NCBI RefSeq assembly: GCF_013283875.1
Contig: NZ_CP054139.1
Location: 4,588,001-4,652,000 of the forward strand
Source of the DNA: Mucilaginibacter mali
GTDB lineage: Bacteria > Bacteroidota > Bacteroidia > Sphingobacteriales > Sphingobacteriaceae
Direction: 5' to 3'
Length of the DNA stretch: 64,000 nucleotides
Below are positions 7,985 through 16,684 of the stretch, one piece after another; position 1 is the stretch's first letter; each line of letters opens with the position of its first letter. The notes beneath the pieces were generated by a model that saw nothing but the letters and a program-made list of their open reading frames with translations, searched no databases and was not told where the DNA came from. Position numbers and translations under genes: made by a program.

Positions 7985-8872
7985 ATGAACTTAAAGCGAA
8001 AGTATTTGAGCCGGAATTTTTTTACAAAAAACCCGAAACAGGACACAACCGAAACCATCACAGTAAAAAACAAGAATTTTAAACGCCTTAAAACCCTTAC
8101 GGCAGCAGCATTGCTGGCTGTTGTGGCTTTGTTTTGCACGGTCATCAACCTGTCGCGCAAAAGCGATGAGCAGGCTGCGGAACGTGCGAAGCTGGTAACA
8201 CAGATCAACGATCTGCACCGTAAACTGGGCGAGGAAACGCAGGCTTTAGACTCGGTAAGCACCCAGCAACAAACCAGCGACGAGAAGGCCATGAGCTACA
8301 TCGGCAGCATCGAACAAAAGTTGACCAAAATTAACGATTACCTGAGCAAACGCGGCCTGCACGGCTTTAGCTTTAAGCGTATTGCCCCGGCAAAAAAGGC
8401 CGATAGCAAAGGCAAAACCGAAGCCATTTATTCTGATTACGATAATTACCTAACCCGTTTGGTAAACAATGTGGCTTATATGCCCATGGGCTATCCGCGG
8501 GTAAGCGCGTTTACCTCGTTCTTCGGGTATCGCGGCAACCCTTTCGATTTTGGTAACAGCGAGTTTCACCCCGGTATCGATTTCCGTGGCAAAACCGGCG
8601 ACCCGGTAAAATGTACCGCCAACGGCACGGTAGAATTTGCCGGCCCGGCCGGTGGTTATGGCAACTGTGTGCGTATTAAACATATCAATAATTTGGTAAC
8701 CGTATACGGGCACCTATCGCGCATATCAGTACGTACAGGTCAAAAAGTAAGTGTAGGCGATGTGATCGGCAAAGTAGGTTCAACCGGCCGCTCAACCGGT
8801 GCGCACCTGCACTACGAGGTACGCCGCAACGGCAAGGCGGTTAACCCGAAGGAGTATCTGAGTTTGAATTGA
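7985..8872 (+). CDS. Membrane-anchored M23 (LytM-type) peptidase, first copy
   Basis: 295 residues from ATG 7985 (a TTG one codon earlier is in frame). A single transmembrane helix (TLTAAALLAVVALFCTVI, about 36-54) follows a basic N-terminus. A coiled-coil stalk (about 60-110) precedes the C-terminal LytM domain. Zinc ligands are visible: H195 and D199 (FHPGID), and H274-x-H276 (HLHYEV), all intact, so it should be an active endopeptidase of peptidoglycan cross-links. A paralogue follows at 9031 and a bactofilin at 9920. The grouping resembles the Csd1/CcmA cell-shape modules of other bacteria. Confidence 0.93.
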   Translation: MNLKRKYLSRNFFTKNPKQDTTETITVKNKNFKRLKTLTAAALLAVVALFCTVINLSRKSDEQAAERAKLVTQINDLHRKLGEETQALDSVSTQQQTSDEKAMSYIGSIEQKLTKINDYLSKRGLHGFSFKRIAPAKKADSKGKTEAIYSDYDNYLTRLVNNVAYMPMGYPRVSAFTSFFGYRGNPFDFGNSEFHPGIDFRGKTGDPVKCTANGTVEFAGPAGGYGNCVRIKHINNLVTVYGHLSRISVRTGQKVSVGDVIGKVGSTGRSTGAHLHYEVRRNGKAVNPKEYLSLN

Positions 8873-8875
8873 GTT

Positions 8876-8946
8876 AGTAGCAGTAAATAGTGGCAGTAGC
8901 AGTTTTTAATTGTGTACTGCTGCTATTTACTGCTACTGCCACTTTT
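8876..8946. promoter_or_regulatory. Hairpin-forming linker between the two M23 genes
   Basis: The units AGTAGCAG, TAAATAG and TGGC occur on the left and as their complements on the right (CTGCTGCTATTTACTGCTACTGCC). At least two alternative stems are therefore possible, one ending GTGGCAGTAGCAG/CTGCTACTGCCAC. It is followed by CTTTT. It may act as a weak terminator or a processing site within the operon. Confidence 0.5.
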
Positions 8947-9030
8947 ACACCGCATCCATTTTATTCATATAAACTTAATATTGTATTTTGTAGGGTATTG
9001 CTTATCTTGCAACTCCTATTCACAATTTCA

Positions 9031-9894
9031 ATGAGCGCTAAACCATCGGATGTAAGTACGGTAATTATTGTAAATAAAAACCAGCAGGGCACAAAAACAC
9101 TGCAAATAAAAACCAAACACATCAGCCGTTTCAGGCAATATGTACTGGGGGTATTGGGGGTAATCGTATGTCTTTCGGGCACTATTGTTTACCTGCATAA
9201 GCAAAATGCTAAGCAGGAATTGGAAAAACAGCAACTAATGGCCCAGATCGTCAGTTTAAAAGGCCAGATCCCTGTTGCCAAAGCCGATGATGATAAAACC
9301 AGCGCCCAATCATACATACAGGCTATCGAGGATAAGCTTCAAAAAATTAACGGCTACCTGCGCAAGCGCGGCGTGCCGGGCTTTACTAATAAAAGCGTGG
9401 GCGGCAGCGGCAATAAAGACGCCGTTAAACTTACCGATAAGGAAAAGTACTCAATGTACGATGAATACCTGTCCCGCCTGGCCAAAACCGTAGCCTATAC
9501 ACCGCTGGGTTATCCGCGCGTAAGTTCGTTCACCTCGTTTTTTGGTTATCGTAATGATCCATTCGAGAACGGTAGCGCCGAGTTTCACCCCGGTATTGAT
9601 TTTAAAGGACAAAAAGGCGATGCCGTAAAATGCACCGCTAATGGCACGGTTGTATATGCAGGCTGGTTTGGTGGCTACGGTAACTGCGTGCGGATACAGC
9701 ATATCAACAGTTTGGAAACCCTGTATGGCCACCTGTCGCGTATTGATGTTAAGGTGGGGCAAAAGGTAGAGATGGGCGATGTGGTTGGCCGTGTGGGCTC
9801 AACCGGGCATTCAACAGGTACCCACTTACATTACGAGGTACGTAAAAACGGGGTGCCTATCAATCCTGTAAAATATTTAAGCATCAATAACTAA
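9031..9894 (+). CDS. Membrane-anchored M23 (LytM-type) peptidase, second copy
   Basis: 287 residues from ATG 9031, the first Met that yields the same layout as its upstream paralogue: short cytoplasmic tail, transmembrane helix (about 40-60), coiled coil with QLMAQI heptads, and LytM domain. The zinc site is intact: H186 and D190 (FHPGID), and HLHYEV near the C-terminus. The peptidase domain is close to that of the first copy (YPRVSxFTSFFGYR shared), so this is a tandem duplication. The stalks differ, which would place the catalytic domains at different heights. It is followed 25 bases later by the bactofilin gene. Confidence 0.92.
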   Translation: MSAKPSDVSTVIIVNKNQQGTKTLQIKTKHISRFRQYVLGVLGVIVCLSGTIVYLHKQNAKQELEKQQLMAQIVSLKGQIPVAKADDDKTSAQSYIQAIEDKLQKINGYLRKRGVPGFTNKSVGGSGNKDAVKLTDKEKYSMYDEYLSRLAKTVAYTPLGYPRVSSFTSFFGYRNDPFENGSAEFHPGIDFKGQKGDAVKCTANGTVVYAGWFGGYGNCVRIQHINSLETLYGHLSRIDVKVGQKVEMGDVVGRVGSTGHSTGTHLHYEVRKNGVPINPVKYLSINN

Positions 9895-9919
9895 TTATTC
9901 CGATACTTTCGTTTTCTGT

Positions 9920-10273
9920 ATGGCCATTTTTAAAAAGACCGCGAAAATAGATTTAGATCAGCAAACCATCAGCAGCTTGCTTAGCGAGGGCTGCGTTATT
10001 GAGGGCAACCTGAAAGCCCCGTCGTTTGTGCGTATTGACGGCCAGGTTATTGGCGATGTAACTATTGAACAGGGCCTGATACTGGGCGAAAAAGGCCATA
10101 TTAAAGGCCATGTAAGCGCTCGCCAAATGGTGGTGCACGGCTTAATTGAGGGCAACATCACCGCCGAAATATTAGAGATGCGCGGCACCGGGAAAATTAC
10201 CGGCAATATTAAAACCACCAGTATACAGGTTGATGCAGGCGCTGTTTACAACGGCAACCTGAGTATGGCTTAG
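9920..10273 (+). CDS. Bactofilin (polymer-forming cytoskeletal protein)
   Basis: 117 residues, typical length. After a short N-terminal tail, hydrophobic and glycine residues recur every 17-18 residues (EGCVIEGNL, DGQVIGDVTI, EKGHIKGHV, HGLIEGNIT, GTGKITGNI), the repeat of the right-handed beta-helix of the DUF583/bactofilin family. Bactofilins polymerise on the inner membrane and position peptidoglycan enzymes. Directly following two M23 peptidases, this one likely organises them. No nucleotide-binding motif is expected and none is seen. Confidence 0.93.
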   Translation: MAIFKKTAKIDLDQQTISSLLSEGCVIEGNLKAPSFVRIDGQVIGDVTIEQGLILGEKGHIKGHVSARQMVVHGLIEGNITAEILEMRGTGKITGNIKTTSIQVDAGAVYNGNLSMA

Positions 10274-10286
10274 TTGCCTGCCTTAA

Positions 10287-10380
10287 GTCATCCCGAACTT
10301 GTTTTGGGATCCCATTTGCATAGCTGAACTTTTGCATACAGCACCTTAGTGATGGGACGCTGAAACAAGTTCAGCATGAC
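10287..10380. repeat. Interspersed palindromic element, family C
   Basis: Starts GTCATCCCGAACTTGTTT and ends AAACAAGTTCAGCATGAC, so the two ends pair almost fully. The middle (GGGATCCCAT and ATGGGACG) also pairs. A degraded fragment (GTCATAC ... AGCATGAC) follows at about 10480-10530. Confidence 0.7.
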
Positions 10381-10401
10381 ATGTATGTTTTTCCGCTTAA
10401 G

Positions 10402-10470
10402 CCTCACCCTGCCCTCTCCAGAGGAGAGGGTTCCAAAGTCTCCTCCTCTGGGGGAGATTTAGAGGGGGCT
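10402..10470. repeat. CT/GA-rich element, family D (copy 1)
   Basis: CCTCACCCTGCCCTCTCC, paired arms around GAGGAGAGG, then CTCCTCCTCTGGGGGAG and TTAGAGGGGGCT. Similar elements lie at 39400-39435, 59871-59961 and in part at 14618-14645. Confidence 0.6.
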
Positions 10471-10591
10471 TTCATCGGCATGTCATACAAACCATTAGAG
10501 GCCGCCGGGATTATATTACTCAGCATGACAATATATCTTCCACTAACCCCTACTCCTGCAAGCTGTTAAGCATTATTTCGTTTTCATCAGG

Positions 10592-10612
10592 TTATTGCTT
10601 AATTTTGCACTC
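10592..10612 (+). promoter_or_regulatory. Promoter of ahcY
   Basis: TTATTGCTTAATTTTGCAC contains a -7-like TAATTTTG, about 20 bases before ATG 10629. Confidence 0.5.
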
Positions 10613-10628
10613 TCAAATATCAAATACT

Positions 10629-11945
10629 ATGTCATCAGTAGAAACCGCTTACACTAAATATTGGGTAAAAGACTTTTCGCTGGCCGATTGGGGCCGCAAG
10701 GAAATTGAACTGGCCGAAGCAGAAATGCCGGGCTTAATGGCATTGCGTGCCGAGTATGGCCCATCGCAGCCACTCGCTGGTGCCCGTATAGCAGGCTGCC
10801 TGCACATGACCATCCAAACCGCCGTTTTAATTGAAACGCTGGTAGCACTAGGGGCCGAGGTTACCTGGTCATCTTGCAATATCTTCTCAACTCAGGATCA
10901 TGCCGCTGCCGCTATTGCTGCTGCCGGTATATCTGTTTATGCTAAAAAAGGCATGAATGCCGAAGAGTTTGACTGGTGCATCGAACAAACCCTGTTCTTT
11001 GGCGAAGACCGCAAACCATTGAACATGATCCTTGACGATGGCGGCGACCTGACCAACATGGTATTTGATAAATACCCTGAGCTGATAGCCGGCGTTAAAG
11101 GTTTATCGGAAGAAACCACTACCGGTGTACACCGTTTATACGAGCGCATGAAGAACGGCACCCTGCCAATCCCTGCTATCAACATTAACGATTCGGTTAC
11201 CAAATCTAAATTCGATAACAAATACGGCTGCCGCGAATCGCTGGTTGATGCTATCCGCCGCGCTACCGACGTAATGATGGCCGGTAAAGTTGGCGTTGTT
11301 TGCGGTTATGGCGACGTAGGTAAAGGTTCGGCCGATTCGCTGCGTAATGCCGGCGTTCGGGTGATCGTTACCGAGATCGACCCGATCTGCGCACTGCAGG
11401 CCGCTATGGAGGGTTACGAAGTGAAAAAACTAAGTACCGCCATTGCCGAAGCTGATATCGTTGTTACCGCTACCGGCAACAAGAACATCGTTCGCGAAGA
11501 GCATTTCCGTGGTTTAAAGGATAAAGCTATTGTTTGTAACATCGGTCACTTTGATAATGAAATTGACATGGCCTGGTTAAACGGCGCTTATGGCAATACC
11601 AAAGTTGAAATTAAACCACAGGTTGATAAATACACCATCGACGGTAAAGACGTGATCGTACTGGCTGAAGGCCGTTTGGTGAACCTGGGTTGCGCTACCG
11701 GCCACCCAAGCTTTGTAATGAGCAACTCGTTCACTAACCAAACCCTGGCCCAGTTAGAGCTTTGGTTACACACCGATAAATACGAGAATAAAGTTTACGT
11801 ATTACCAAAACACCTTGACGAAAAAGTTGCCCGCCTGCACTTAGCCAAAATTGGCGTAGAGCTGGAAGTGCTTGACCAGGACCAGGCCGATTACATTGGC
11901 GTAACGGTTGACGGTCCGTTCAAGGCTGATTACTACCGCTATTAA
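10629..11945 (+). CDS. ahcY: Adenosylhomocysteinase (S-adenosylhomocysteine hydrolase)
   Basis: 438 residues from ATG 10629; an upstream in-frame start would run through the promoter. It hydrolyses S-adenosylhomocysteine to adenosine and homocysteine in the activated methyl cycle. Seen motifs: GARIAGCLHMTIQTAVL near the N-terminus, the SCNIFSTQDHAAAA substrate segment, and the NAD-binding GYGDVGKGSA. The C-terminus ends FKADYYRY, as in the family. Length and continuity are normal. It is monocistronic: repeats lie upstream and a strong terminator downstream (11968-12000). Confidence 0.97.
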   Translation: MSSVETAYTKYWVKDFSLADWGRKEIELAEAEMPGLMALRAEYGPSQPLAGARIAGCLHMTIQTAVLIETLVALGAEVTWSSCNIFSTQDHAAAAIAAAGISVYAKKGMNAEEFDWCIEQTLFFGEDRKPLNMILDDGGDLTNMVFDKYPELIAGVKGLSEETTTGVHRLYERMKNGTLPIPAININDSVTKSKFDNKYGCRESLVDAIRRATDVMMAGKVGVVCGYGDVGKGSADSLRNAGVRVIVTEIDPICALQAAMEGYEVKKLSTAIAEADIVVTATGNKNIVREEHFRGLKDKAIVCNIGHFDNEIDMAWLNGAYGNTKVEIKPQVDKYTIDGKDVIVLAEGRLVNLGCATGHPSFVMSNSFTNQTLAQLELWLHTDKYENKVYVLPKHLDEKVARLHLAKIGVELEVLDQDQADYIGVTVDGPFKADYYRY

Positions 11946-11967
11946 TAGCTAAAAAGCTTTTAAATAT

Positions 11968-12000
11968 AAAGGACATGGTTTTAGGGCTATGTCCTTTTTT
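11968..12000. terminator. Bidirectional terminator between ahcY and the convergent gene
   Basis: Stem AAAGGACAT/ATGTCCTTT with a T-rich tail on both strands, 23 bases past the ahcY stop and 5 bases from the stop of the convergent gene. Confidence 0.8.
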
Positions 12001-12004
12001 GTGC

Positions 12005-12856
12005 CTAATAATATTCAATTTGCCGTTTCATTGTGCGCACGGCCACACCGTTACGCATGGCGTCCTCCTGTAGCCAGTTGCCATGGCTATCGATAATTGG
12101 GTAACGGAACACCCGGGTATGCACATCGCCATTTAAATTATCATAAGCGCCAAACCCGCCAATGTAATAGTTGTTAGAGTCGGTTTGGGTGAGCAGGTTG
12201 TTGTTATCATCGTAAGTGTTGAGTTGGCGGCTGTAAACCGCGTTTAATTCGTTATACCGGATTTGGCTAAGGCGGTTGCCCTTTTTATCGTAAGTATACA
12301 CCTGGCGGTAATCCATAACGCCATTGCTGTTGTTCCAAATTTCTTCGATTGAGTGATGGGCGTTGTCGAAATGGTAGATCACCTTTTTAAAGGGCTTCCC
12401 GGCGGCATCGTAAGCATACATCGTATCCCGGTCGCCGGCTTTGCTGTAAATAATGCGCAGCATTACGCGTGCGCCGAATAAGATCTCCTCTACCAAATTA
12501 TCTTGCGCGTTACGACTATAAACCGACCGGCTGATCTCCCTGCCCGATTGATAGGCCGTTACCAACTGCCGGCCATCGGTATTGTAGGTATTGGTAATAA
12601 CTTCCACACTGCCATTGCGCTTATATACATAAGATGCTATTTGCTTCACCTGGCGGTTATAGGCGATGGCGCTTTTATATTGCCAGTCGCTGTCTATGCC
12701 GGCGCCCGTTTTAGGGGCATCATAAGTATAGGTGGTGATAAACTTTACAGGGCCTTTCATATCCTGGCGATTGATTTGGCCATGGCGTTCTATCCGCACG
12801 GCAAGGCTTAGGCTGATCGCGGTAGCGGCGACTGCTATAAAAAATAAAGGTTTCAT
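12005..12856 (-). CDS. Exported protein with YD/RHS-like repeats, unknown function
   Basis: 283 residues. A signal peptide is likely (about 1-19, FFIAVAATAISLSLA). The body repeats short units of the type Y(x)YDxxGxxxxxxxY: YTYDAPKTG, YAYDAAGKPFKKVIYHF, YTYDKKGNRLSQIRYN, NTYDDNNNLLTQT. These are similar to YD repeats of wall-associated proteins but sparse. No catalytic motif was recognised. It converges on ahcY and is 88 bases upstream-linked to another small envelope protein (12945-13481) on the same strand. Function is unknown. Confidence 0.75.
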   Translation of the reverse strand: MKPLFFIAVAATAISLSLAVRIERHGQINRQDMKGPVKFITTYTYDAPKTGAGIDSDWQYKSAIAYNRQVKQIASYVYKRNGSVEVITNTYNTDGRQLVTAYQSGREISRSVYSRNAQDNLVEEILFGARVMLRIIYSKAGDRDTMYAYDAAGKPFKKVIYHFDNAHHSIEEIWNNSNGVMDYRQVYTYDKKGNRLSQIRYNELNAVYSRQLNTYDDNNNLLTQTDSNNYYIGGFGAYDNLNGDVHTRVFRYPIIDSHGNWLQEDAMRNGVAVRTMKRQIEYY

Positions 12857-12944
12857 GCTGATACGGTGTTTTGCAGAGGATGCAAAAGACAGGCGGATTC
12901 CATAAATATCTTGACACTTTATATTTTATTAGGAAACTTTTCTT

Positions 12945-13481
12945 CTACTTTTCCGCTTTCTCCTTCACATACTCTCCATGCTTCCAGCTATAAGTGCCCG
13001 GTTCAGATGTGGTCATTTGCGGTACCAGTTCGCCATTGCTTTTTAATTCGATAAGGATACCCTGCACGCCTACTTTGTAAATGAGGTTTTTGGTAGCTTC
13101 GAAATTGCCGGAGATCTGCAGCGTTTCAAATGTATTGTATCGCCCATACCCGCCGGCAACAGTGCAGCAGGTGGTGTTAAATGTTAAGTCTTCCATTTTT
13201 AACCGTGCCGGCGATGGTTTGCGCGACAAGGTAAAATCGGCAATATGAACAACGCCCTGCGAGTCGGCGGCGGTATGTGCCGTCAGCGTCAACGGCAATT
13301 CGAAGCCATCCATCTTAAAATTAAACTCCTTTATCACCGGCCGCCGGATCATTGTCCAACCGGGATGTTTAGCCTTAATATCTTCGCTTAACAGAATGCC
13401 GCCCTGGTCGATACGGAAATATTGCCAGCCGATCAATGTTAGGGTGATCAAAATAAGAGCGGGGAGAAAAAGGCGTTTCAT
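12945..13481 (-). CDS. Hypothetical envelope protein
   Basis: 178 residues. A hydrophobic N-terminus (LFLPALILITLTLIGWQYF) acts as a signal anchor. The rest is beta-rich and polar with no family I recognise. Two adjacent cysteines occur in NTTCCTVAGGYG. The coding pattern and start (ATG 13481) look real, and it precedes the YD-repeat protein on the same strand with 88 bp between. No function is assigned. Confidence 0.65.
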   Translation of the reverse strand: MKRLFLPALILITLTLIGWQYFRIDQGGILLSEDIKAKHPGWTMIRRPVIKEFNFKMDGFELPLTLTAHTAADSQGVVHIADFTLSRKPSPARLKMEDLTFNTTCCTVAGGYGRYNTFETLQISGNFEATKNLIYKVGVQGILIELKSNGELVPQMTTSEPGTYSWKHGEYVKEKAEK

Positions 13482-13560
13482 GGTTTAATTGCGCGTTAGG
13501 TTGAGCAGCCCTTGAAGATACGGATAATTATTATATTAGCTTATCAAACCAATCCCTGCC

Positions 13561-14616
13561 ATGATCAAAAAACCTTTACTAATTGCGGTGCTGCTGTTAG
13601 CGGCTACTTGTTTTTATACCTGCAAAGGCCCCGAAGGGCAACAGGCATCTTCGGGCATATCCTTAGCCGATTATTTTAAAGATACCTCAGCGGGCAGACG
13701 TACCGGCGGGGTGCAGATCGTGCAGATCAATACACCTAAAGGGAAGTTCAACATCTGGACCAAACGTATCGGCAATAACCCTAAAATAAAACTGCTGTTA
13801 CTGAACGGTGGCCCCGGCGCCACGCACGAGTACTTTGAGTGCATGGAAAGCTTCCTGCCGGCCGGGGGTATCGAATTAATTTATTACGATCAGTTGGGCT
13901 GCGGTAATTCGGATAACCCTAAGGATACCGCTATGTGGAGCTTGCCACGCTATGTGGAAGAGGTGGAGCAGGTGCGCCAGGCGCTAAAGCTGGATAGTAC
14001 TAACTTTTACCTGCTCGGGCACTCATGGGGTGGCCTGCTGGCGATGGAATACGCGCTTAAATATCAGCAGCATCTGAAAGGCCTCATCATATCGAACATG
14101 ATGGCCAGCGCGCCCGATTATGGTAAATATGCCGAAGATGTTTTAGCGAAGCAGATGGATCCAAAGATATTAGCCCGCATCCGTGGTATCGAAGCTAAGG
14201 GCAATTTCAGCGACCCTGAATATATGAACCTGCTGATGCCTAATTTTTACGATAAACACTTCTGCCGCTTACCATTCCCCGATCCGGTGAACCGTGCTAT
14301 GAGCAAACTCAACGAATCGTTATACATTACCATGCAGGGGCCAAGTGAGTTTGGCGTATCAGGCAAACTGGTAAAATGGGACCGCAAAGCCGATCTGCCA
14401 AAAATAACCGTGCCTGCATTAAGCATCGGCGCGAAAGACGATACCATGGACCCCAAGCACATGGAGTGGATGGCCACGCAATTTAAAAACGGCAGCTACC
14501 TGTATTGCCCCAACGGCACCCACATGGCCATGTACGATGACCAACAGGTTTATATGACAGGGCTGATCAAATTTATTAAAGGGGTAGACGCGGGAGAGAA
14601 GAAGGTGAAGCTGTAG
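13561..14616 (+). CDS. Proline iminopeptidase-like alpha/beta hydrolase (lipoprotein-like leader)
   Basis: 351 residues. The signal sequence resembles that of a lipoprotein, with a cysteine at about 21 (FYTC). The oxyanion motif NGGPG is at 82-86 (HGGPG in most members). The nucleophile elbow GHSWGG places S155. The later aspartate is in GAKDDTMDPKH and the histidine in NGTHMAMY, completing the triad. S33-type proline iminopeptidases release N-terminal proline from peptides. An envelope location would match peptide use, as with the M1 and amidohydrolase pair in this window. Substrate preference is inferred from family only. Confidence 0.85.
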   Translation: MIKKPLLIAVLLLAATCFYTCKGPEGQQASSGISLADYFKDTSAGRRTGGVQIVQINTPKGKFNIWTKRIGNNPKIKLLLLNGGPGATHEYFECMESFLPAGGIELIYYDQLGCGNSDNPKDTAMWSLPRYVEEVEQVRQALKLDSTNFYLLGHSWGGLLAMEYALKYQQHLKGLIISNMMASAPDYGKYAEDVLAKQMDPKILARIRGIEAKGNFSDPEYMNLLMPNFYDKHFCRLPFPDPVNRAMSKLNESLYITMQGPSEFGVSGKLVKWDRKADLPKITVPALSIGAKDDTMDPKHMEWMATQFKNGSYLYCPNGTHMAMYDDQQVYMTGLIKFIKGVDAGEKKVKL

Positions 14617-14690
14617 TACCTCTCCCCGGCTCTCTCCAAGGGGGCTACTGTGTGGACACAAGTATGCTATAAAAGCCGAAGTTTTGCAGG

Positions 14691-14915
14691 ATGGACGAAC
14701 CCATCAATACAAACCCAGATTTTAAAGGGGCCTTTGGCGATATACGGATAGAAAAACGTGCAGCTGTAGCTTTGAGGAAGTTAACCACTGGCCGTAACAG
14801 CAGTTTAAGGCAGACTACGGAAAGCGACGCTAAGCAAAAGAGTTTTACCGGTTGTTCAATAACGAAAATTTCAGCGAATCTTCCATAGAGAAAAGCATTG
14901 TGGAGCACTGCCGGT
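14691..14915 (+). pseudogene. Remnant of an IS4-type transposase N-terminus (frameshifted)
   Basis: The first frame from 14691 gives FKGAFGDIRIEKRA and then SSLRQTTESDAK, the pattern of the Tn5/IS4 transposase DNA-binding domain. At about 14836-14840 the match moves to another frame, which continues KEFYRLFNNENF, the (A)YRFFNNE motif of the same domain. After about 75 residues the similarity stops abruptly. No DDE catalytic core follows. This is a decayed fragment joined to DUF3738 sequence. Confidence 0.65.
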
Positions 14916-15490
14916 CATTAAGTTCACTTAACATCGGCCTGATCACGCTGTATAAATCGGCTTACGATATTGTATCATCAAAGCAAATTGTTTACGAGGG
15001 CGATGCCAAAAAGTACGATAACTTTAAGGATAAAAACGTATCCTATTGCTTCGACCTGCTGGTGAAGCCTGAACAAAAGGACAGCCTGTACATCATTATG
15101 CAGCAAAAGCTACAGCAATCGCTACCGGTAAAAGCCCGCATTGAGATGCGCGATACCGATGTATATGTGTTAAAGCTAAAAGAAGATGGCAAGATTACGC
15201 TCCCTTCATCAAAACTTACTGCACTAACTTATGGCTTCAGCGGCACCGGCTTCGAAGGGCAGGGCGCTACCCTGGCCGACTTTGCAAACGTTTACCTGAG
15301 TAACGAATTTCCGCTGCCCGTGCTTGATGAAACCGGACTGACCGGCAGGCACGATATTAAAACCAATGTGGAGATGCGCACTAAGGAAGGTATCCTGAAA
15401 TCTATAGATGATATTGGGTTTAAAGTGGAGAAGACGCGGCGTAAGGTGCGGATTATGGTATTGTATACGGAAAGTGGGCCGAAGATATAA
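14916..15490 (+). pseudogene. DUF3738 (TIGR03435-like) protein lacking its N-terminus
   Basis: The frame continues from the transposase remnant without a stop. From about SLSSLNIGLITLYKSAYDI onward it matches the DUF3738 layout: a region like FDLLVKPEQKD, then a Q-K-L-Q-Q-S-L-P segment, a YVLKL strand, then ADFANVYLS and VLDETGLTGRHDI near the end. The usual signal peptide and N-terminal part are absent, probably replaced by the transposase fragment. The protein would lack an export signal, so it is probably nonfunctional. The partner or role of DUF3738 proteins is unknown. Confidence 0.6.
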
Positions 15491-15513
15491 GGCATAGGAA
15501 ATAAAGAGCAGAT

Positions 15514-15648
15514 TGTCATTTCGAACACTTGGTGGGTGGGGAATGGCGAGGAAAGGGTGAGAAATCTTATACGTGCGATAGGTAAGCAGTATAAGATTTC
15601 TCCTCATCCCCAGCGCACATTCCTCCGCTGATTCGTTCGAAATGACAT
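15514..15648. repeat. Interspersed palindromic element, family B (copy 1)
   Basis: Outer arms TGTCATTTCGAAC and GTTCGAAATGACA; inner arms GAAATCTTATAC and GTATAAGATTTC. A second copy with the same inner core (ATCTTATACGTGCGATA) is at 35425-35555. Confidence 0.8.
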
Positions 15649-15670
15649 GTTGGAATGATGGTTAACACCA

Positions 15671-16684
15671 TCACGGGAACTTATAAATAATACCCAACGC
15701 CAAACCCTCGGTGCCCTGGGGTTTGGTTGATGTATCGTTATCAAACAAGGCTGTGGCGGTGATATTCACATTGATCAGGCGGTTCACCTTGGCTATCAGT
15801 ATGGCATCCAAACGGTGGTCGATGTTGATCAGTCCACGGCCGTAGGGGATAAAACCTGCGTAACGGGCGCTTAGGTTAAGGTTAGGCATAATATCCTTAG
15901 CATAGGTTGCTACCACCTGAAACGCCAGCTCGTTTTTAAAAGTGTTTCCGGGCTTAACACCGTAGTTTGATGATATGGCGTGGTAAATAGTAGTATCCAG
16001 CACAAATGTTTGGCGGGCGGTACCAGTACCTATACGCAAGTCGAAAGCTTTATTGGGCTTATACTCCAAACCCACCGATTCGGTAACATAACCAGGCGAC
16101 ATCAGGCTTGATATCAGTATCGGGTTACCGTTTGCAGGATATTGGTAACCCTTGTCAAATTGCGATTCGAAGGTTAACGAGCCGAAGAAGAACCAGCTTT
16201 TAGACAATTGCGTGGCCACCTTGTTATCAAAGAAAAGGCGGTCGTTGGTTTTACGTGCTATCTGCCCTTTGTTGGTTACACGTCCATAAAGGGCTATCAA
16301 TTCACCGGTATAATCAAAGGGGGCTTTGCTGTATTCGGTTTTGTAATCAAAATTGGTGCCTATGGCCAGCGAGCTTACACCACCGGCCGCCCAGTTGCTG
16401 CTAAAGGCCGATTGGTTAAGGTTGATGCCAAAAGTGATCCATTTGCGCCAGTAGTTTACCTTGTAATCCATCAGCGATACGGGCACCTTCTCCTCGCGAA
16501 TGATCATGGGCCTTACCCGTATGGGGATGGCATTACGGCGTGGATTAATACGATAATTATTAAGCTGGGCGGTATCAATTTTCAGGCTGTCGGCCCGTTT
16601 AAGGCTGTCCGTTTTTTGGGCGAAAGCAGGTGCTACAATACATAAGCAGACAACAAGAAATAACCCGGATACTGTTTTTAACAT
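15671..16684 (-). CDS. DUF3078 outer-membrane protein
   Basis: 337 residues. Signal peptide about 1-22 (CIVAPAFAQ). The body has alternating beta strands ending in an aromatic C-terminus (GIIYKFP), as in outer-membrane barrels. The segment YWRKWITFGINLNQSAFSSNWAAGGVSS carries the marker NxNQxxFSxNWxxGG of the DUF3078 family, common in Bacteroidota. The function of the family is not established. It stands alone, with a tandem mini-repeat upstream. Confidence 0.85.
   Translation of the reverse strand: MLKTVSGLFLVVCLCIVAPAFAQKTDSLKRADSLKIDTAQLNNYRINPRRNAIPIRVRPMIIREEKVPVSLMDYKVNYWRKWITFGINLNQSAFSSNWAAGGVSSLAIGTNFDYKTEYSKAPFDYTGELIALYGRVTNKGQIARKTNDRLFFDNKVATQLSKSWFFFGSLTFESQFDKGYQYPANGNPILISSLMSPGYVTESVGLEYKPNKAFDLRIGTGTARQTFVLDTTIYHAISSNYGVKPGNTFKNELAFQVVATYAKDIMPNLNLSARYAGFIPYGRGLINIDHRLDAILIAKVNRLINVNITATALFDNDTSTKPQGTEGLALGIIYKFP

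Larger units (their letters stand above)
10274..10628. other. Intergenic region made of repeat elements
   Basis: The region between the bactofilin and ahcY is mostly dispersed repeat: a 94-bp palindromic element, a CT/GA-rich element, and a partial copy of the first near 10478-10535. Short frames inside it are artefacts. Confidence 0.7.

Noticed and set aside
10381..10569. 62-codon frame after the bactofilin
   Set aside because: It consists of repeat families C and D and has no coding character.
14644..14690. CTGTGTGGACACAAG before the transposase remnant as a Tn5-like end
   Set aside because: Only the first bases resemble a mosaic end, and no matching right end was found.
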